A stretch of 64,000 bases of DNA from Kluyvera genomosp. 3 (GTDB lineage Bacteria; Pseudomonadota; Gammaproteobacteria; Enterobacterales; Enterobacteriaceae). A model generated the notes under the pieces. The model saw only the letters and a list, made by a program, of their open reading frames with translations, made no database searches and was not told the origin of the DNA. This document shows, piece by piece, positions 19,869 to 30,145 of this stretch. Numbering within the stretch: the first letter of the stretch is position 1; each line of letters starts with the position of its first letter. The translations under genes were made by a program, and so were the position numbers. Where the stretch lies: contig CP022114.1 of assembly GCA_002211745.1 (NCBI GenBank), positions 4,186,645 through 4,250,644 on the forward strand. The letters run 5' to 3'.

Positions 19869-22328
19869 TTAAACTCCTAACTTCCATGACAATGTGCGCA
19901 GAAGATCGGCAAATACTCCTGCCGCCGTAACATCGTTGCCTGCGCCATAGCCGCGCAGCACCAGCGGCAGCGGCTGATAATAGTGGCTATAAAACGCCAG
20001 CGCGTTCTCGCCGTTTTTCACTTTGAACAGCGGGTCGTTGCCGTCAACGGCGGCAATTTTCACCCGGCAGACGCCGTCTTCTTCAATATTGCCAACATAG
20101 CGCAGCACTTTGCCTTCATCACGCGCTTTCGCCACGCGGGCGGAAAATTCATCGTCAAGCTGCGGCAGACGCGCCATAAAGCTCTCAGTATCGCCGGTGG
20201 CGTCAAAACTTTCTGGCAGCACCGATTCGACCACAATATCACTCAACTCGAGGCTACGCCCGGTTTCACGCGCCAGAATCAGCAGCTTACGCGCCACGTC
20301 CATACCCGACAGGTCATCACGCGGATCCGGTTCGGTATAGCCCATCTCACGCGCCACTTTGGTTGCCGCCGACAGGCTCATGCCTTCGTCCAGCTTGCCA
20401 AAGATAAATGACAGTGAGCCAGACAGAATGCCGGAGAAACGCTGTAGCTCATCGCCCGCGTTGAGCAGGTTTTGCAGGTTTTCAATGACCGGCAGCCCCG
20501 CCCGACGTTGGTGTCGTAGAGGAATTTGCGGCGCGACTGGCCAGCCGCGTGACGCAACTGGTGGTAGTAGTCCATCGACGAGGTATTTGCCTTTTTGTTC
20601 GGCGTCACCACGTGGAAACCTTCGCGCAGGAAGTCGGCGTACTGATCGGCCACCGCCTGGCTGGAAGTGCAGTCGACGATCACCGGGTTCAGCAGGTGAT
20701 ACTCTTTCACCAGACGAATCAGACGCCCAAGGTTAAACGGCTCTTTAGCTTCCTCCAGCTCCGCCTGCCAGTTTTCCAGATTCAGCCCATGCACGCTGGT
20801 CAGCAGCGCGCGGGAATTCGCCACGCCGCAGACGCGCAGGTCGATGTGCTTTTTCTTCAGCCACGCCTGCTGACGTTTAATCTGCTCAAGCAGCGCCCCG
20901 CCGACGCCGCCGACGCCCACCAGGAAGACTTCAATAACCTGGTCGGTGTTAAACAGCATCTGATGCGTGACGCGAACGCCCGTGGTGGCGTCGTCGTTGT
21001 TGACCACCACGGAGATTGAACGCTCAGAGGAACCCTGGGCAATCGCTACGATGTTGATGTTAGCCCGGGCCAGCGCGGCAAAAAACTTCGCCGAGATGCC
21101 GCGCAGCGTGCGCATACCATCGCCGACAACGGAGATGATCGCCAGACGCTCCATGATCGACAGCGGCTCCAGCAGCTCTTCTTTCAGCTCCAGATAGAAC
21201 TCATCTTCCATCGCCTTCTTCGCCCGCGCACAGTCGCTCTGCGGCACGCAGAAGCTGATGCTGTACTCGGATGAGGATTGGGTAATGAGTACCACGGAGA
21301 TGCCCGCGCGCGACATGGTGGCAAACACGCGAGCCGCCATGCCGACCATTCCTTTCATGCCCGGGCCGGAGACGTTGAACATCGCCATATTATTGAGGTT
21401 GGAGATGCCCTTAACCGGTAGCGCATCATCGTCGCTGCTGGCGCCGATTAGCGTACCTGGAGCCTGTGGATTACCGGTGTTTTTAATCAAGCAAGGAATT
21501 TGGAACTGGGCGATAGGGCAATGGTACGCGGGTGAAGCACTTTGGCGCCAAAGTAGGAAAGCTCCATCGCTTCCTGGTACGACATGCTCTTCAGCAGCAC
21601 CGCGTCCGGTACCTGGCGCGGGTCGCAGGTATAAACGCCGTCGACGTCGGTCCAGATCTCGCAACAGTCTGCGCGTAAACAGGCGGCCAGTACGGCGGCG
21701 GAGTAGTCGGAGCCGTTACGCCCCAGCACCACCAGTTCCCCCTTCTCGTTACCGGCGGTAAAGCCCGCCATCAGCACCATATGGTCCGCCGGGATCTGGC
21801 TGGCGGCAATGCGGCGAGTTGATTCAGCAATATCGACTGTCGATTCAAGGTAGTGGCCAACGGCCAGCAGTTTCTCAACCGGGTTAATCACCGTCACCTT
21901 GTGGCCACGGGCGCTCAGCAGCCCGGCCATGATGGCGATAGAGAGCTTTTCGCCGCGGCAGATCAGGCCAGCGTTGACGCTGTCCGGGCACTGACCGAGC
22001 AGACTGATACCGTGAAGAATGTGTTTGATCTGGGCAAATTCGAGCTCAACGGCCGCCTTCAGTTCCGCCAGCGGAAAACCCGGCTGGGCGGTAGCAAGCC
22101 CTTGAAGAAGTTCAGCAAAGATACGTTCGGCGTCGGCGATGTTGGTCAGCGCGTCCTGGCCGCCAATGGTTTTTTCAATCATCGCCACCAGATGGTTGGT
22201 GATTTTTGCCGGGCAGAAAGCACGGTTGCTACCTGCCCCTGCCTGGCGTTGCTTTCCAGGATGTCGGCAACACGCAGAAACCGTTCCGCATTTGCCACTG
22301 ATGTACCGCCGAACTTCAAGACTCGCAT
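19869..22328 (-). CDS. thrA: Bifunctional aspartokinase I / homoserine dehydrogenase I (frame interrupted)
   Basis: First and third steps of threonine synthesis; feedback-inhibited by threonine. The N-terminal kinase starts [20 protein letters not shown], the middle has ACT-type regulatory segments, and the C-terminal dehydrogenase has [14 protein letters not shown] and the signature [14 protein letters not shown]. Three breaks, each one base short in a G/C run: 22211-22213, 21516-21518 and 20501-20503. Restoring them gives 820 residues, exactly the E. coli length. Since threonine synthesis needs one fused enzyme here, I regard the breaks as data errors. Confidence 0.95.
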
Positions 22329-22353
22329 GGTTTTTACCCCTTGATCTTCAGTC

Positions 22354-22391
22354 GAAAAAAAAGCCCGCACTGTTCAGGTGCGGGCTTTTTT
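22354..22391 (-). terminator. thr operon attenuator
   Basis: AAGCCCGCAC (22361-22370) pairs with GTGCGGGCTT (22378-22387) with a 7-base loop. Read on the minus strand it is followed by eight T. It stands between the leader peptide and thrA, as needed for attenuation by charged threonyl- and isoleucyl-tRNA. Confidence 0.93.
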
Positions 22392-22409
22392 CTGTGTTTC
22401 CTGTACGCG

Positions 22410-22478
22410 TCAGCCCGCACCGTTACCTGTGGTAATAGTGGTGGTGGTAATGGTCATAATGCTGCTGATGCGAATCAT
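22410..22478 (-). CDS. thrL: thr operon leader peptide
   Basis: 22 residues, [18 protein letters not shown] then NGAG, with seven Thr and five Ile among 22. E. coli ThrL is [21 protein letters not shown]. The sequence around the stop (GGTAACGGTGCGGGCTGA) is the same as in E. coli and forms the upstream part of the antiterminator pairing. Ribosome stalling at Thr or Ile codons decides whether the attenuator downstream forms. Confidence 0.92.
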   Translation of the reverse strand: [22 protein letters not shown]

Positions 22479-22526
22479 GGATGTTGTGTGCTCTGTCATT
22501 TAGCTGTCTGTGCCTTATACCCCTAT

Positions 22527-22555
22527 TGGTTAAAGTATCTGGCCCACTAAGTCAA
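22527..22555 (-). promoter_or_regulatory. thr operon promoter
   Basis: On the minus strand, TTGACT (22550-22555), 17 bases, then TAACCA (22527-22532). The stretch TTGACTTAG and ACTTTAACCAATA matches the E. coli thrLABC promoter as I recall it. Confidence 0.65.
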
Positions 22556-22677
22556 TGAATTTCTAACTTCGTCACGTTTCGCAATCAATTCACATCCGCC
22601 CGTTCATTCGCCGACAAACCACCACAACGGCCATAAGTTTTGCAAAATACCAACCAATAACACCATACGAAAATACA

Positions 22678-22708
22678 ATGACAGAATTTTACTCTGTCAT
22701 ATTTTTTT
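22678..22708. terminator. Inverted repeat over the yjtD stop codon
   Basis: ATGACAGA (22678-22685) and TCTGTCAT (22693-22700) flank a 7-base loop that contains the yjtD stop. A run of T follows on the plus strand and a weaker T tract on the minus strand. Confidence 0.6.
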
Positions 22709-23374
22709 CAATATCATGCAGCAAACGATGCAACATTGCCGTATCGCGTTGCTCAAGTAAGCCAATACGTTGTTGCAGCCAATCGGCCAGTTTTACATCT
22801 CCGGCTACCTCGAGCCACTCGAGCAATTTGCTGATACGCGCCCTTAACGCAATCAGCTGATTTTCGTCACCTGTCGTTGCTGGGGGTTCGCGTTTTGTAA
22901 CAGTGAGGAAAGCTGATAACAATACACCATCACCGCCTGCCCGAGATTCAGCGACGGATAATCCGCCACCATCGGCACACCGGTTAACACATCCGCTAAC
23001 GCCAGTTCATCATTGGTTAACCCGGAATCCTCACGGCCAAACACCAGCGCGGCATGGTCCATCCACTGCGCTTTTTCGGTCAACATTGGCACCAGCTCCT
23101 GCGGCGTGGCGTAATAGTGGAATCGGGCACGGCTGCGCGCGGTAGTCGCTACGGTGAAATCCACATCGTGCAGCGCTTCCGCCAGCGTTGGGTAGCAGGT
23201 GATGCCGTCAAGGATGTCGGTAGAGCCATGAGCCACCCATCGCGCGGCGGGTTCCAGGTGTGCAACGCTATCAACGATACGCATGTCATTAAATCCCATG
23301 GTTTTCATGGCGCGGGCGGCGGCACCGATATTTTCGGCCCTTGCTGGCGAAACCAGCACAATAGATAAGTGCAT
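22689..23374 (-). CDS. yjtD: SPOUT-family RNA methyltransferase-like protein YjtD (one frameshift)
   Basis: Resembles TrmH/TrmJ-type 2'-O-ribose RNA methyltransferases of the knotted SPOUT fold; the target in this family member is not known to me. It has SPARAENIGAAARAMKTMGF near the N-terminus, HAALVFGREDSGLTNDEL in the middle and MVADYPSLNLGQAVMVYCYQL forming the cofactor-binding knot. The frame breaks at the C run 22882-22886, one base short. Restored, it ends QRIGLLEQRDTAMLHRLLHD and so on, 228 residues as in E. coli. Confidence 0.9.
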
Positions 23375-23745
23375 TTAAAGTTCTCTTAACTTACTGTTCT
23401 CAGGCAATAATGTGATGTACATCAACATATTGCGCAGCGCGAATTTACAAAAATGCAACAAAAATCACTGAAATGATGTTTCATAACATATAAAAAACGC
23501 TAAACTATTCAGTGCGAAATCTTTCGTTTTATATGTTAACAGACAGCGGATATCTTACTGTTTATATGAACTATTTTCATTCGCACATGGTGATAGTAAT
23601 TGGATTCATCACATTTATCAGTTAACCTGTGCAACTAGTTGAGTTGTGGAAAAAATGTGATAGGCGTTATCATTCCAGAGCGATGATTTCACCAAACTGT
23701 TAACGTGCTACAATTGAATTTGATATATGTCAACGAAGCGTAGGT

Positions 23746-23916
23746 TTATTGGCAGTCTGGTGTCTCTTTGCCTGTTATGTTGCTGTTAAAATGGTTAGGA
23801 TGACAACCGTTTTTGACACTGTCGGGTCCAGAGGGAAGAGTACCCACGACCAAGCTAATGATGTTGTTGACGTTGATGGAAAGTGCATCAAGAACGCAAT
23901 TACGTACTTTAGTCAC
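23746..23916 (-). CDS. yjjY: Possible small protein YjjY (doubtful)
   Basis: A 56-residue frame from a GTG at 23916, beginning (V)[20 protein letters not shown], which matches the start of E. coli YjjY (46 residues, ATG). The second half diverges because of a one-base length difference near 23850. The DNA is conserved here perhaps because it is the arcA upstream leader rather than because a protein is made. The rest of 23375-24012 holds the yjtD and arcA upstream regions; I see nothing else in it. Confidence 0.25.
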   Translation of the reverse strand: MTKVRNCVLDALSINVNNIISLVVGTLPSGPDSVKNGCHPNHFNSNITGKETPDCQ

Positions 23917-24012
23917 GTTACGCCGATCATGTTAATTTTCGACATGCATCAGGCAGGTCAGGGACTATTGGTACTTCCTGTTTCGATTTAGTTGGCAATT
24001 TAGGTAGCAAAC

Positions 24013-24728
24013 ATGCAGACCCGCACATTCTTATCGTTGAAGACGAGTTGGTAACACGCAACACGTTAAAAAGTATTTTCGAAGCAGAAGGCTACGATGT
24101 TTTCGAAGCGACCGATGGCGCGGAAATGCATCAGATCCTGTCTGAAAATGATATCAACCTGGTAATCATGGATATCAACCTGCCGGGGAAAAACGGCCTT
24201 CTGCTGGCACGCGAACTGCGCGAGCAAGCAAATGTCGCCCTGATGTTCCTGACCGGCCGCGACAATGAAGTCGACAAGATCCTCGGTCTGGAAATTGGTG
24301 CAGATGATTACATCACCAAGCCGTTCAACCCGCGTGAACTGACTATCCGTGCACGTAACCTGCTGTCCCGTACCATGAACCTGGGTACCGTCAGCGAAGA
24401 ACGTCGTAGCGTAGAAAGCTACAAGTTCAACGGCTGGGAGCTGGACATCAACAGCCGCTCTCTGGTGAGCCCGAACGGTGAACAGTACAAGCTGCCGCGC
24501 AGTGAATTCCGCGCCATGCTGCACTTCTGTGAAAACCCGGGCAAGATTCAGTCTCGTGCTGAACTGCTGAAGAAAATGACGGGCCGTGAGCTGAAGCCGC
24601 ACGACCGTACGGTTGACGTGACCATTCGTCGCATCCGTAAACATTTCGAGTCTACGCCGGATACGCCGGAAATCATCGCCACCATTCACGGCGAAGGTTA
24701 CCGCTTCTGCGGCGAGCTGCAGGAATAA
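24013..24728 (+). CDS. arcA: Aerobic respiration control response regulator ArcA (one frameshift)
   Basis: OmpR-type response regulator of the ArcB/ArcA system, which represses aerobic metabolism genes under low oxygen. The receiver domain has the phosphorylated Asp in [12 protein letters not shown] (residue 54) and the lysine in [12 protein letters not shown]. The winged-helix domain ends [21 protein letters not shown] and so on. The ATG at 24013 follows AGGTAGC. The frame breaks at codon 4 (C run 24020-24022, one base short); restoring it gives 238 residues, exactly as in E. coli. Confidence 0.95.
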
Positions 24729-24733
24729 GAAAA

Positions 24734-24763
24734 CAAAACGGCGCGTTAAGCGCCGTTTTTTTT
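24734..24763. terminator. Bidirectional terminator between arcA and creA
   Basis: AAAACGGCGC (24735-24744) and GCGCCGTTTT (24750-24759) with a 5-base loop; T run on the right and A run on the left. Confidence 0.9.
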
Positions 24764-24767
24764 GCCC

Positions 24768-25249
24768 CTACTTTGCCGCAGTGCCCCACGGCATAATCGG
24801 TACGGCGCTAATCGCGTTTTTTGGCGAACCGTCCACCACCTTGTCGGAATAGGCCAGATAGGCGAGCACGTTGCGTTTTTCGTCGTAGAAACGCACAACC
24901 TGTAGCGATTTAAACACCAGCGACGTACGCTTTTTAAAGACCACGTCACCGTCCGCTTTACCGCTCTTAATTTTGTCGCTGAGCTCCACCGGGCCAATCT
25001 GCTGGCAGGAAATGGCCGCATCCGAGGTGTCTTCAGCCAGCCCCAGCCCGCCTTTAATGCCCCCGTCTTCGCCCGGCTGACATAGCAGGTCACGTTTTTG
25101 ACATCGGGATCGTCAAAGGCCTCCACCACGATTTTATGATCCGGCCCAAACATTTTGAATACCGTATCCACAGAACCAATCTGCTCCGCGTGAACCGCCA
25201 GGCTGGAGACGCCGAGTAACAGACCTGCCATTAATTTCTTGTATTTCAT
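24768..25249 (-). CDS. creA: CreA family exported protein (one frameshift)
   Basis: Periplasmic protein of unknown function (DUF-type family named after its place by creBCD). Signal peptide of about 21 residues ([18 protein letters not shown]), then [36 protein letters not shown] and [18 protein letters not shown]. The frame breaks at the C run 25060-25064, one base short; restored length is 160 residues. The family is usually followed by creBCD before arcA, but here creA and arcA are direct convergent neighbours. Confidence 0.9.
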
Positions 25250-25460
25250 ATTGTTACCATTTCCGTCGATTGAGTTGTGTGATTATTCAACATCTAATTA
25301 GAAAGTGTTTAAAGATCACAGCTTTACAAAAAACAGCGCCGAATCTTATGTAAAAACGCATTTATGCATAAAAAAAACACTGAATGCTAAAACAGCAAAA
25401 GATGCTATTATCCGCTACTTTGGTAACAGGCACATAAGATTTTAAGGATGAGGGCACTTT

Positions 25461-26330
25461 ATGGATCAGGCTGGAATTATTCGCGATCTCCTCGTTTGGC
25501 TAGAAGGGCACCTGGATCAGCCTTTATCGCTGGATAATGTGGCGGCAAAAGCGGGTTATTCTAAATGGCACCTGCAACGCATGTTCAAAGATGTCACCGG
25601 CCATGCCATCGGCGCTTACATTCGCGCCCGCCGTCTGTCTAAATCTGCCGTCGCACTGCGTCTGACTGCGCGTCCTATCCTGGATATCGCGCTGCAGTAT
25701 CGTTTTGACTCCCAGCAGACGTTCACCCGCGCGTTTAAAAAGCAGTTTACGCTAACGCCGGCGCTGTATCGTCGCTCGCCGGACTGGAGCTCCTTCGGGA
25801 TGCGTCCACCGCTGCGCCTGGGTGAGTTCACGATGCCAAAATACGAATTCATTACCCTGCCCTCCACCCACCTGGTGGGCGTCACCCAGAGCTATACCTG
25901 CAAGCTGGAAGAGATTTCCGACTTCCGCCAGCAAATGCGAGTTCAGTTCTGGACTGATTTCCTCGGCAACTCACCCTCTATTCCGTCAATGCTGTACGGG
26001 CTGCATGAACCGCGCCCGAGCCTCGAAAAAGATGATGAGCAGGAAGTGTTCTACACCACGGCGCTCACACCGGAGCTGGCTAACGGCCACATCAACGATG
26101 CCCATCCGGTCACGCTGGAAGGCGGCGAGTACGTGATGTTCACCTATGAAGGGTTGGGAACCGGCCTGCAGGAGTTTATCCTGACGCTGTACGGCACCTG
26201 CATGCCAATGCTCAACCTGACCCGCCGTAAGGGCCAGGATATCGAACGCTTCTTCCCACAGGACGAAGCACGGCATCAGGAACCGCCAATTATGCTGCGC
26301 TGCGAGTACCTGATCCCGATTCGTCGCTAA
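25461..26330 (+). CDS. rob: Right origin-binding protein Rob
   Basis: AraC/XylS-family activator of the mar/sox/rob regulon (efflux, multidrug and solvent tolerance). 289 residues, complete. N-terminal two-HTH domain (AAKAGYSKWHLQRMFKDVTGH, then LDIALQYRFDSQQTFTRAFKK) and a C-terminal GyrI-like effector-binding domain (about residues 125-289), which separates Rob from MarA and SoxS. It overlaps the end of gpmB by three bases, tail to tail. Confidence 0.97.
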   Translation: MDQAGIIRDLLVWLEGHLDQPLSLDNVAAKAGYSKWHLQRMFKDVTGHAIGAYIRARRLSKSAVALRLTARPILDIALQYRFDSQQTFTRAFKKQFTLTPALYRRSPDWSSFGMRPPLRLGEFTMPKYEFITLPSTHLVGVTQSYTCKLEEISDFRQQMRVQFWTDFLGNSPSIPSMLYGLHEPRPSLEKDDEQEVFYTTALTPELANGHINDAHPVTLEGGEYVMFTYEGLGTGLQEFILTLYGTCMPMLNLTRRKGQDIERFFPQDEARHQEPPIMLRCEYLIPIRR

Positions 26331-26971
26331 CGCTGTAGCTCATCCAGAGCAGGGGTATCGAGATGCGAGATATCCCTGCCGTTTCCACCACCCATCCCGG
26401 CGCCAGCCACAGGCTTTCCTGATAGTCCACCCGTGAGATAGAACAGTTACGCAGACGCAGACGACGCTCCGCGTGCGCGGGTAACCCCAGAATCGTACTC
26501 ACCAGACAGCCCAGCGCAATCCCGTGGCTCACCAGCAACGGACGACTGCCCGGCGGCAGATCCAGACAGGCAGCCAGACCCGCGTGCATACGCTCGCTCA
26601 GCTCCTGCATCGACTCGCCCTGTGGAATACGACCATCCGGCGTGCCGTTGACCACCAGCCGACGCCACTCTTCTTCTTCTGCGGTCAGAGAATCAAGATG
26701 ACGCTGCTCCAGCACGCCCATATCCAGCTCGCGCAGGCGCGCGTCCAGGGTCACGCCGCAGCCGCAGGCATCGGCAATGATCTCGGCGGTACGGCGCGTA
26801 CGGCCCAGATCGCTGGCGATAACATGCGTGATGCCGTAGGTGCGCACGCGCTCCCCACCTGCACCGCCTGCTGCTCTCCTTTAGCCGTCAGGGGCTATCG
26901 GACTGGCCTTGAATACGCCGCTCGGCGTTCCAACGGGTTTCGCCATGGCGAACAAGATATACCTGTAACAT
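26327..26971 (-). CDS. gpmB: Phosphoglycerate mutase-like phosphatase GpmB (frame interrupted)
   Basis: Histidine phosphatase superfamily. Called a phosphoglycerate mutase by similarity; E. coli GpmB (YtjC) has weak or no mutase activity. The N-terminal RHGET motif is at residues about 8-12, and SDLGRTRRTAEIIADACG and VSHGIALGCLVSTILGLP are well conserved. Three breaks, each one base short in a G/C run (26891-26894, 26853-26856, 26374-26376). Restored length is 215 residues, exactly as in E. coli. Confidence 0.92.
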
Positions 26972-27024
26972 GTTTTTTATCCGTTATACTGCGATGACAT
27001 TTTATTATCTGAGTTGTGTAGATT

Positions 27025-27540
27025 ATGCATCAAGTTGTCTCCGCTACCACCAATCCTGCTAAAATTCAGGCAATTCTTGCGGCTTTTGAGCTGATCTTTG
27101 GCGAAGGTACCTGCCAAATCGACGCCATCTCCGTCGATACGGGCGTACCAGAGCAGCCCTTCGGCAGCGAGGAAACCCGCGCCGGGGCGCGTAATCGTGT
27201 CGCGAATGCCAAAGCCGTACGCCCGGATGCGGATTTTTGGGTGGCAATTGAAGCAGGAATTGATGAAGGTGCGACCTTCAGTTGGGTGGTGATTGAAAGC
27301 CGCGACCAGCGTGGTGAAGCGCGTTCTGCAACGCTCCCGCTGCCAGAGATGATTCTCGAGCAAGTGCGGGCGGGCGAAGCGCTCGGCCCGGTAATGTCGA
27401 AGTACACCGGCATCGATAAAATTGGTAATAAAGAAGGGGCGATTGGCGTCTTCACCGCCGGCGTGCTGACCCGCAGCAGCGTATACCACCAGGCGGTTGT
27501 GCTGGCGTTAAGCCCGTTCCATAACGCGCTCTACCGCGAG

Positions 27541-27543
<3 letters not shown>
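27025..27543 (+). CDS. yjjX: Inosine/xanthosine triphosphatase YjjX
   Basis: Removes non-canonical purine nucleotides (ITP, XTP) from the pool. 172 residues, complete; E. coli is 170. It has [16 protein letters not shown] at the N-terminus, [12 protein letters not shown] in the middle and [19 protein letters not shown] near the end, all typical of the family. Divergent from gpmB, with 53 bases between the starts. Confidence 0.95.
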
Positions 27544-27928
<385 letters not shown>

Positions 27929-27940
27929 CTCGGGCCACCA

Positions 27941-27978
27941 TGTTATGCTTGTACTCTTAAACGAGTACAAGCATAACA
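27941..27978. promoter_or_regulatory. trpR operator with unusually long arms
   Basis: The core TTGTACTC-TTAAAC-GAGTACAA (27949-27970) matches the TrpR operator (GTACT..AGTAC half-sites). Here the symmetry is perfect over 16 bases on each side (27941-27956 and 27963-27978) around a 6-base centre. It lies 12 bases upstream of the trpR start and 13 bases after the slt stop. It should autoregulate trpR. Confidence 0.85.
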
Positions 27979-27991
27979 CAGGTCTAACCTA

Positions 27992-29926
27992 TCAGTAACG
28001 CCGTTGCCATTCATTACTGCTGAGCACATCTTCTTTCTGGCCCATAAAGTGGCGATAGTAGGCGTCGTAAGCCAGCACGTTTTTGACATAGCCGCGCGTT
28101 TCTGAGAACGGAATACTCTCGATAAAGGCCACCGCATCAATGCGCCCGGCGCTGTTGCCAAGCCAGGTACGCACGCGCCCAGGACCGGCGTTATACGCCG
28201 CTGAAGCAAAAATACGGTTATTTTCAAACTGCTGGTACACATACTGCAGGTAGCTGGTGCCAATATTGATATTGGTCTCAGGATCCAGCAACTGCGCCGG
28301 ATTACTGTAGCCCGGCAGATTAAACATTTTCACCGTATGGGTCGCGGTACCCGGCATAATCTGCATCAGACCGCTAGCGCCAACCGGCGACTTTACCTTC
28401 GGGTTCCACGCGCTTTCCTGGCGCGCAATCGCCATGGCGTAGCTTTGCGGGATGTCTTTACCGGAGGTATAACGCACAAACAGGTCGTTATAAGCCAGCG
28501 GGAAACGCTCCTGTAGGTTATCCCACAGTTTACCCGCAATCGTCGCCTGCACGCTCAGATCCCACCAGTGTTGATCGAAAGCGTAACGCGCTAACTGTGC
28601 CTGCTCCGTCTGGGTGCGGCTGCTCACCAGATTGGCCCACTCGCTGCGCGCCGTATTGTCCTGATTCCAGTACATTAACTCGCGTACGCGCGCCATTTCC
28701 GCCCCGCCGGTGAGCGCGGAGGAAATGGCCCCGGCGCTTTTTCTACCCGCAGCGCGTAAGGTTCGCCCAGACGCTGCGCGGCCACCATCGGATAGAAGCC
28801 GCGCTGCTGCATCAGCGACAGCAGGATGCTGCGCGCTTCGTCATCGCGGCCCCGCTCCATCAGCAGGTCGGCTTGCCAGTAACGCCATTCATCCTTCTCT
28901 TTCGCTTCCATCGGCAGCCGCGCCAACCACGTATTCAAACCAGAACGATCTCCCGTGCCGAGCGCCATACGCACCCGGCGCTCAACCAACGAGGTCGACT
29001 GCGAGCGCATAATGGCATCATCACGCCAGCGCGCCTGTTCATCGGTCACATCCGTTCCCATCAGACGCCAGGCAACGGTATCGCGCAGCTCCTGAGCTTG
29101 TTCGTCATTGAGTTGTTGCGCCTGAACCAACATCGGGATCATCAGACGCGCATTTTCCACATCCTGACGCGCGACGCTGGTAAACGCTACCGCCGCCAGT
29201 TGACGGGTGAAATCCGTCGCCCCGGTTGTACGCGCAAAGGTCAGCACGGTATTTGGGTTATTGGCCAAATCAGTAATCGCCGTCGCGATAGTTTGATACT
29301 CAGCAGGCATTTGCGAGGCTAGCGCTTTCACCAGACTGGTGTTGCCCGCCTTCATTGCCAGACGAATGCGTTCAAGGTATGCCAGCGGATCCTGCGTCCC
29401 GGATGCCCGCCAGGCGCTGAACAGCGGATCGCAGGCATTAGGCCGACTCTGCCCGGTCAGCCACAGGGTTTTCGCGCCCTCCCAGGCTCCCTGGGTATCG
29501 CCCACATTGTATTTGGCATAGTAATAGTTGCACTGCGCCTCGGCGGTTCCGGGCTTATCGGGCTAAAAGCCAGCAGGCCGCGCCAATCCTGGCGGCGCGC
29601 CAGCTCGTTGACGAAGCGGTTTTTAAGGGTACGGGCCGGAGGCAGCGTTGGGTTAGCCTGCACAAAGTTGCTGACCGCTAACGTCGGGTATTCATCAGGT
29701 CGCTGGTTATCTGGCGATATTGCAGGTACGGGTACAGCGGGTAATCCCGCAGGGTCGGCATCAGTTGCTCGACCACGTCCATCTGGCGGTTATCCCAGGC
29801 CTGTTTGATTTGCGCATAACGGCTACGTTGTTGATCCAGTGAATCGGCGCGGGCAACGCTACTGATTGTCAGCAGGCAGACACTGGCTGCCAGCAGACGC
29901 CACGTAAATTGTTGGGCTTTTTGCAC
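27992..29926 (-). CDS. slt: Soluble lytic murein transglycosylase Slt70 (frame interrupted)
   Basis: Periplasmic exo-acting lytic transglycosylase that cleaves glycan strands to 1,6-anhydromuropeptides. Signal peptide of about 27 residues (ends SSVARA-DS), a long alpha-helical ring domain, and the C-terminal catalytic domain with the glutamate in ARQESAWNP, then GLMQIMPGTA and AYNAGPGR. Three breaks, each one base short (29686-29688, 29560-29562, 28727-28730). Restored length 645 residues, exactly as in E. coli. Confidence 0.95.
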
Positions 29927-30145
29927 AAGCTCTTCCTCGTTGTCACGTTACGTCGGTGCAGCATCATGCCGCGTAATCATTTGATGCTAACGACTGATCG
30001 GCTAATGCGCCACGCCATGAACACTTTTTTACGTTTTATCTGCGATGTCGCGCACCTGAATTTGCCTGCTGGGATTGGGCGGGGAAAACAGCTACACTTC
30101 GCCTTTGAAAACTCTATTCATCACTATAAAAGAGGCGAAGTCCAC

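Noticed and set aside
23749-23991. 80-codon plus-strand frame before arcA
   Set aside because: No ribosome-binding site; it covers the arcA leader, and the true arcA start follows it.
29909-30145. N-terminal extension of ettA
   Set aside because: The extended frame overlaps the slt start; family proteins begin at the GTG 30146.
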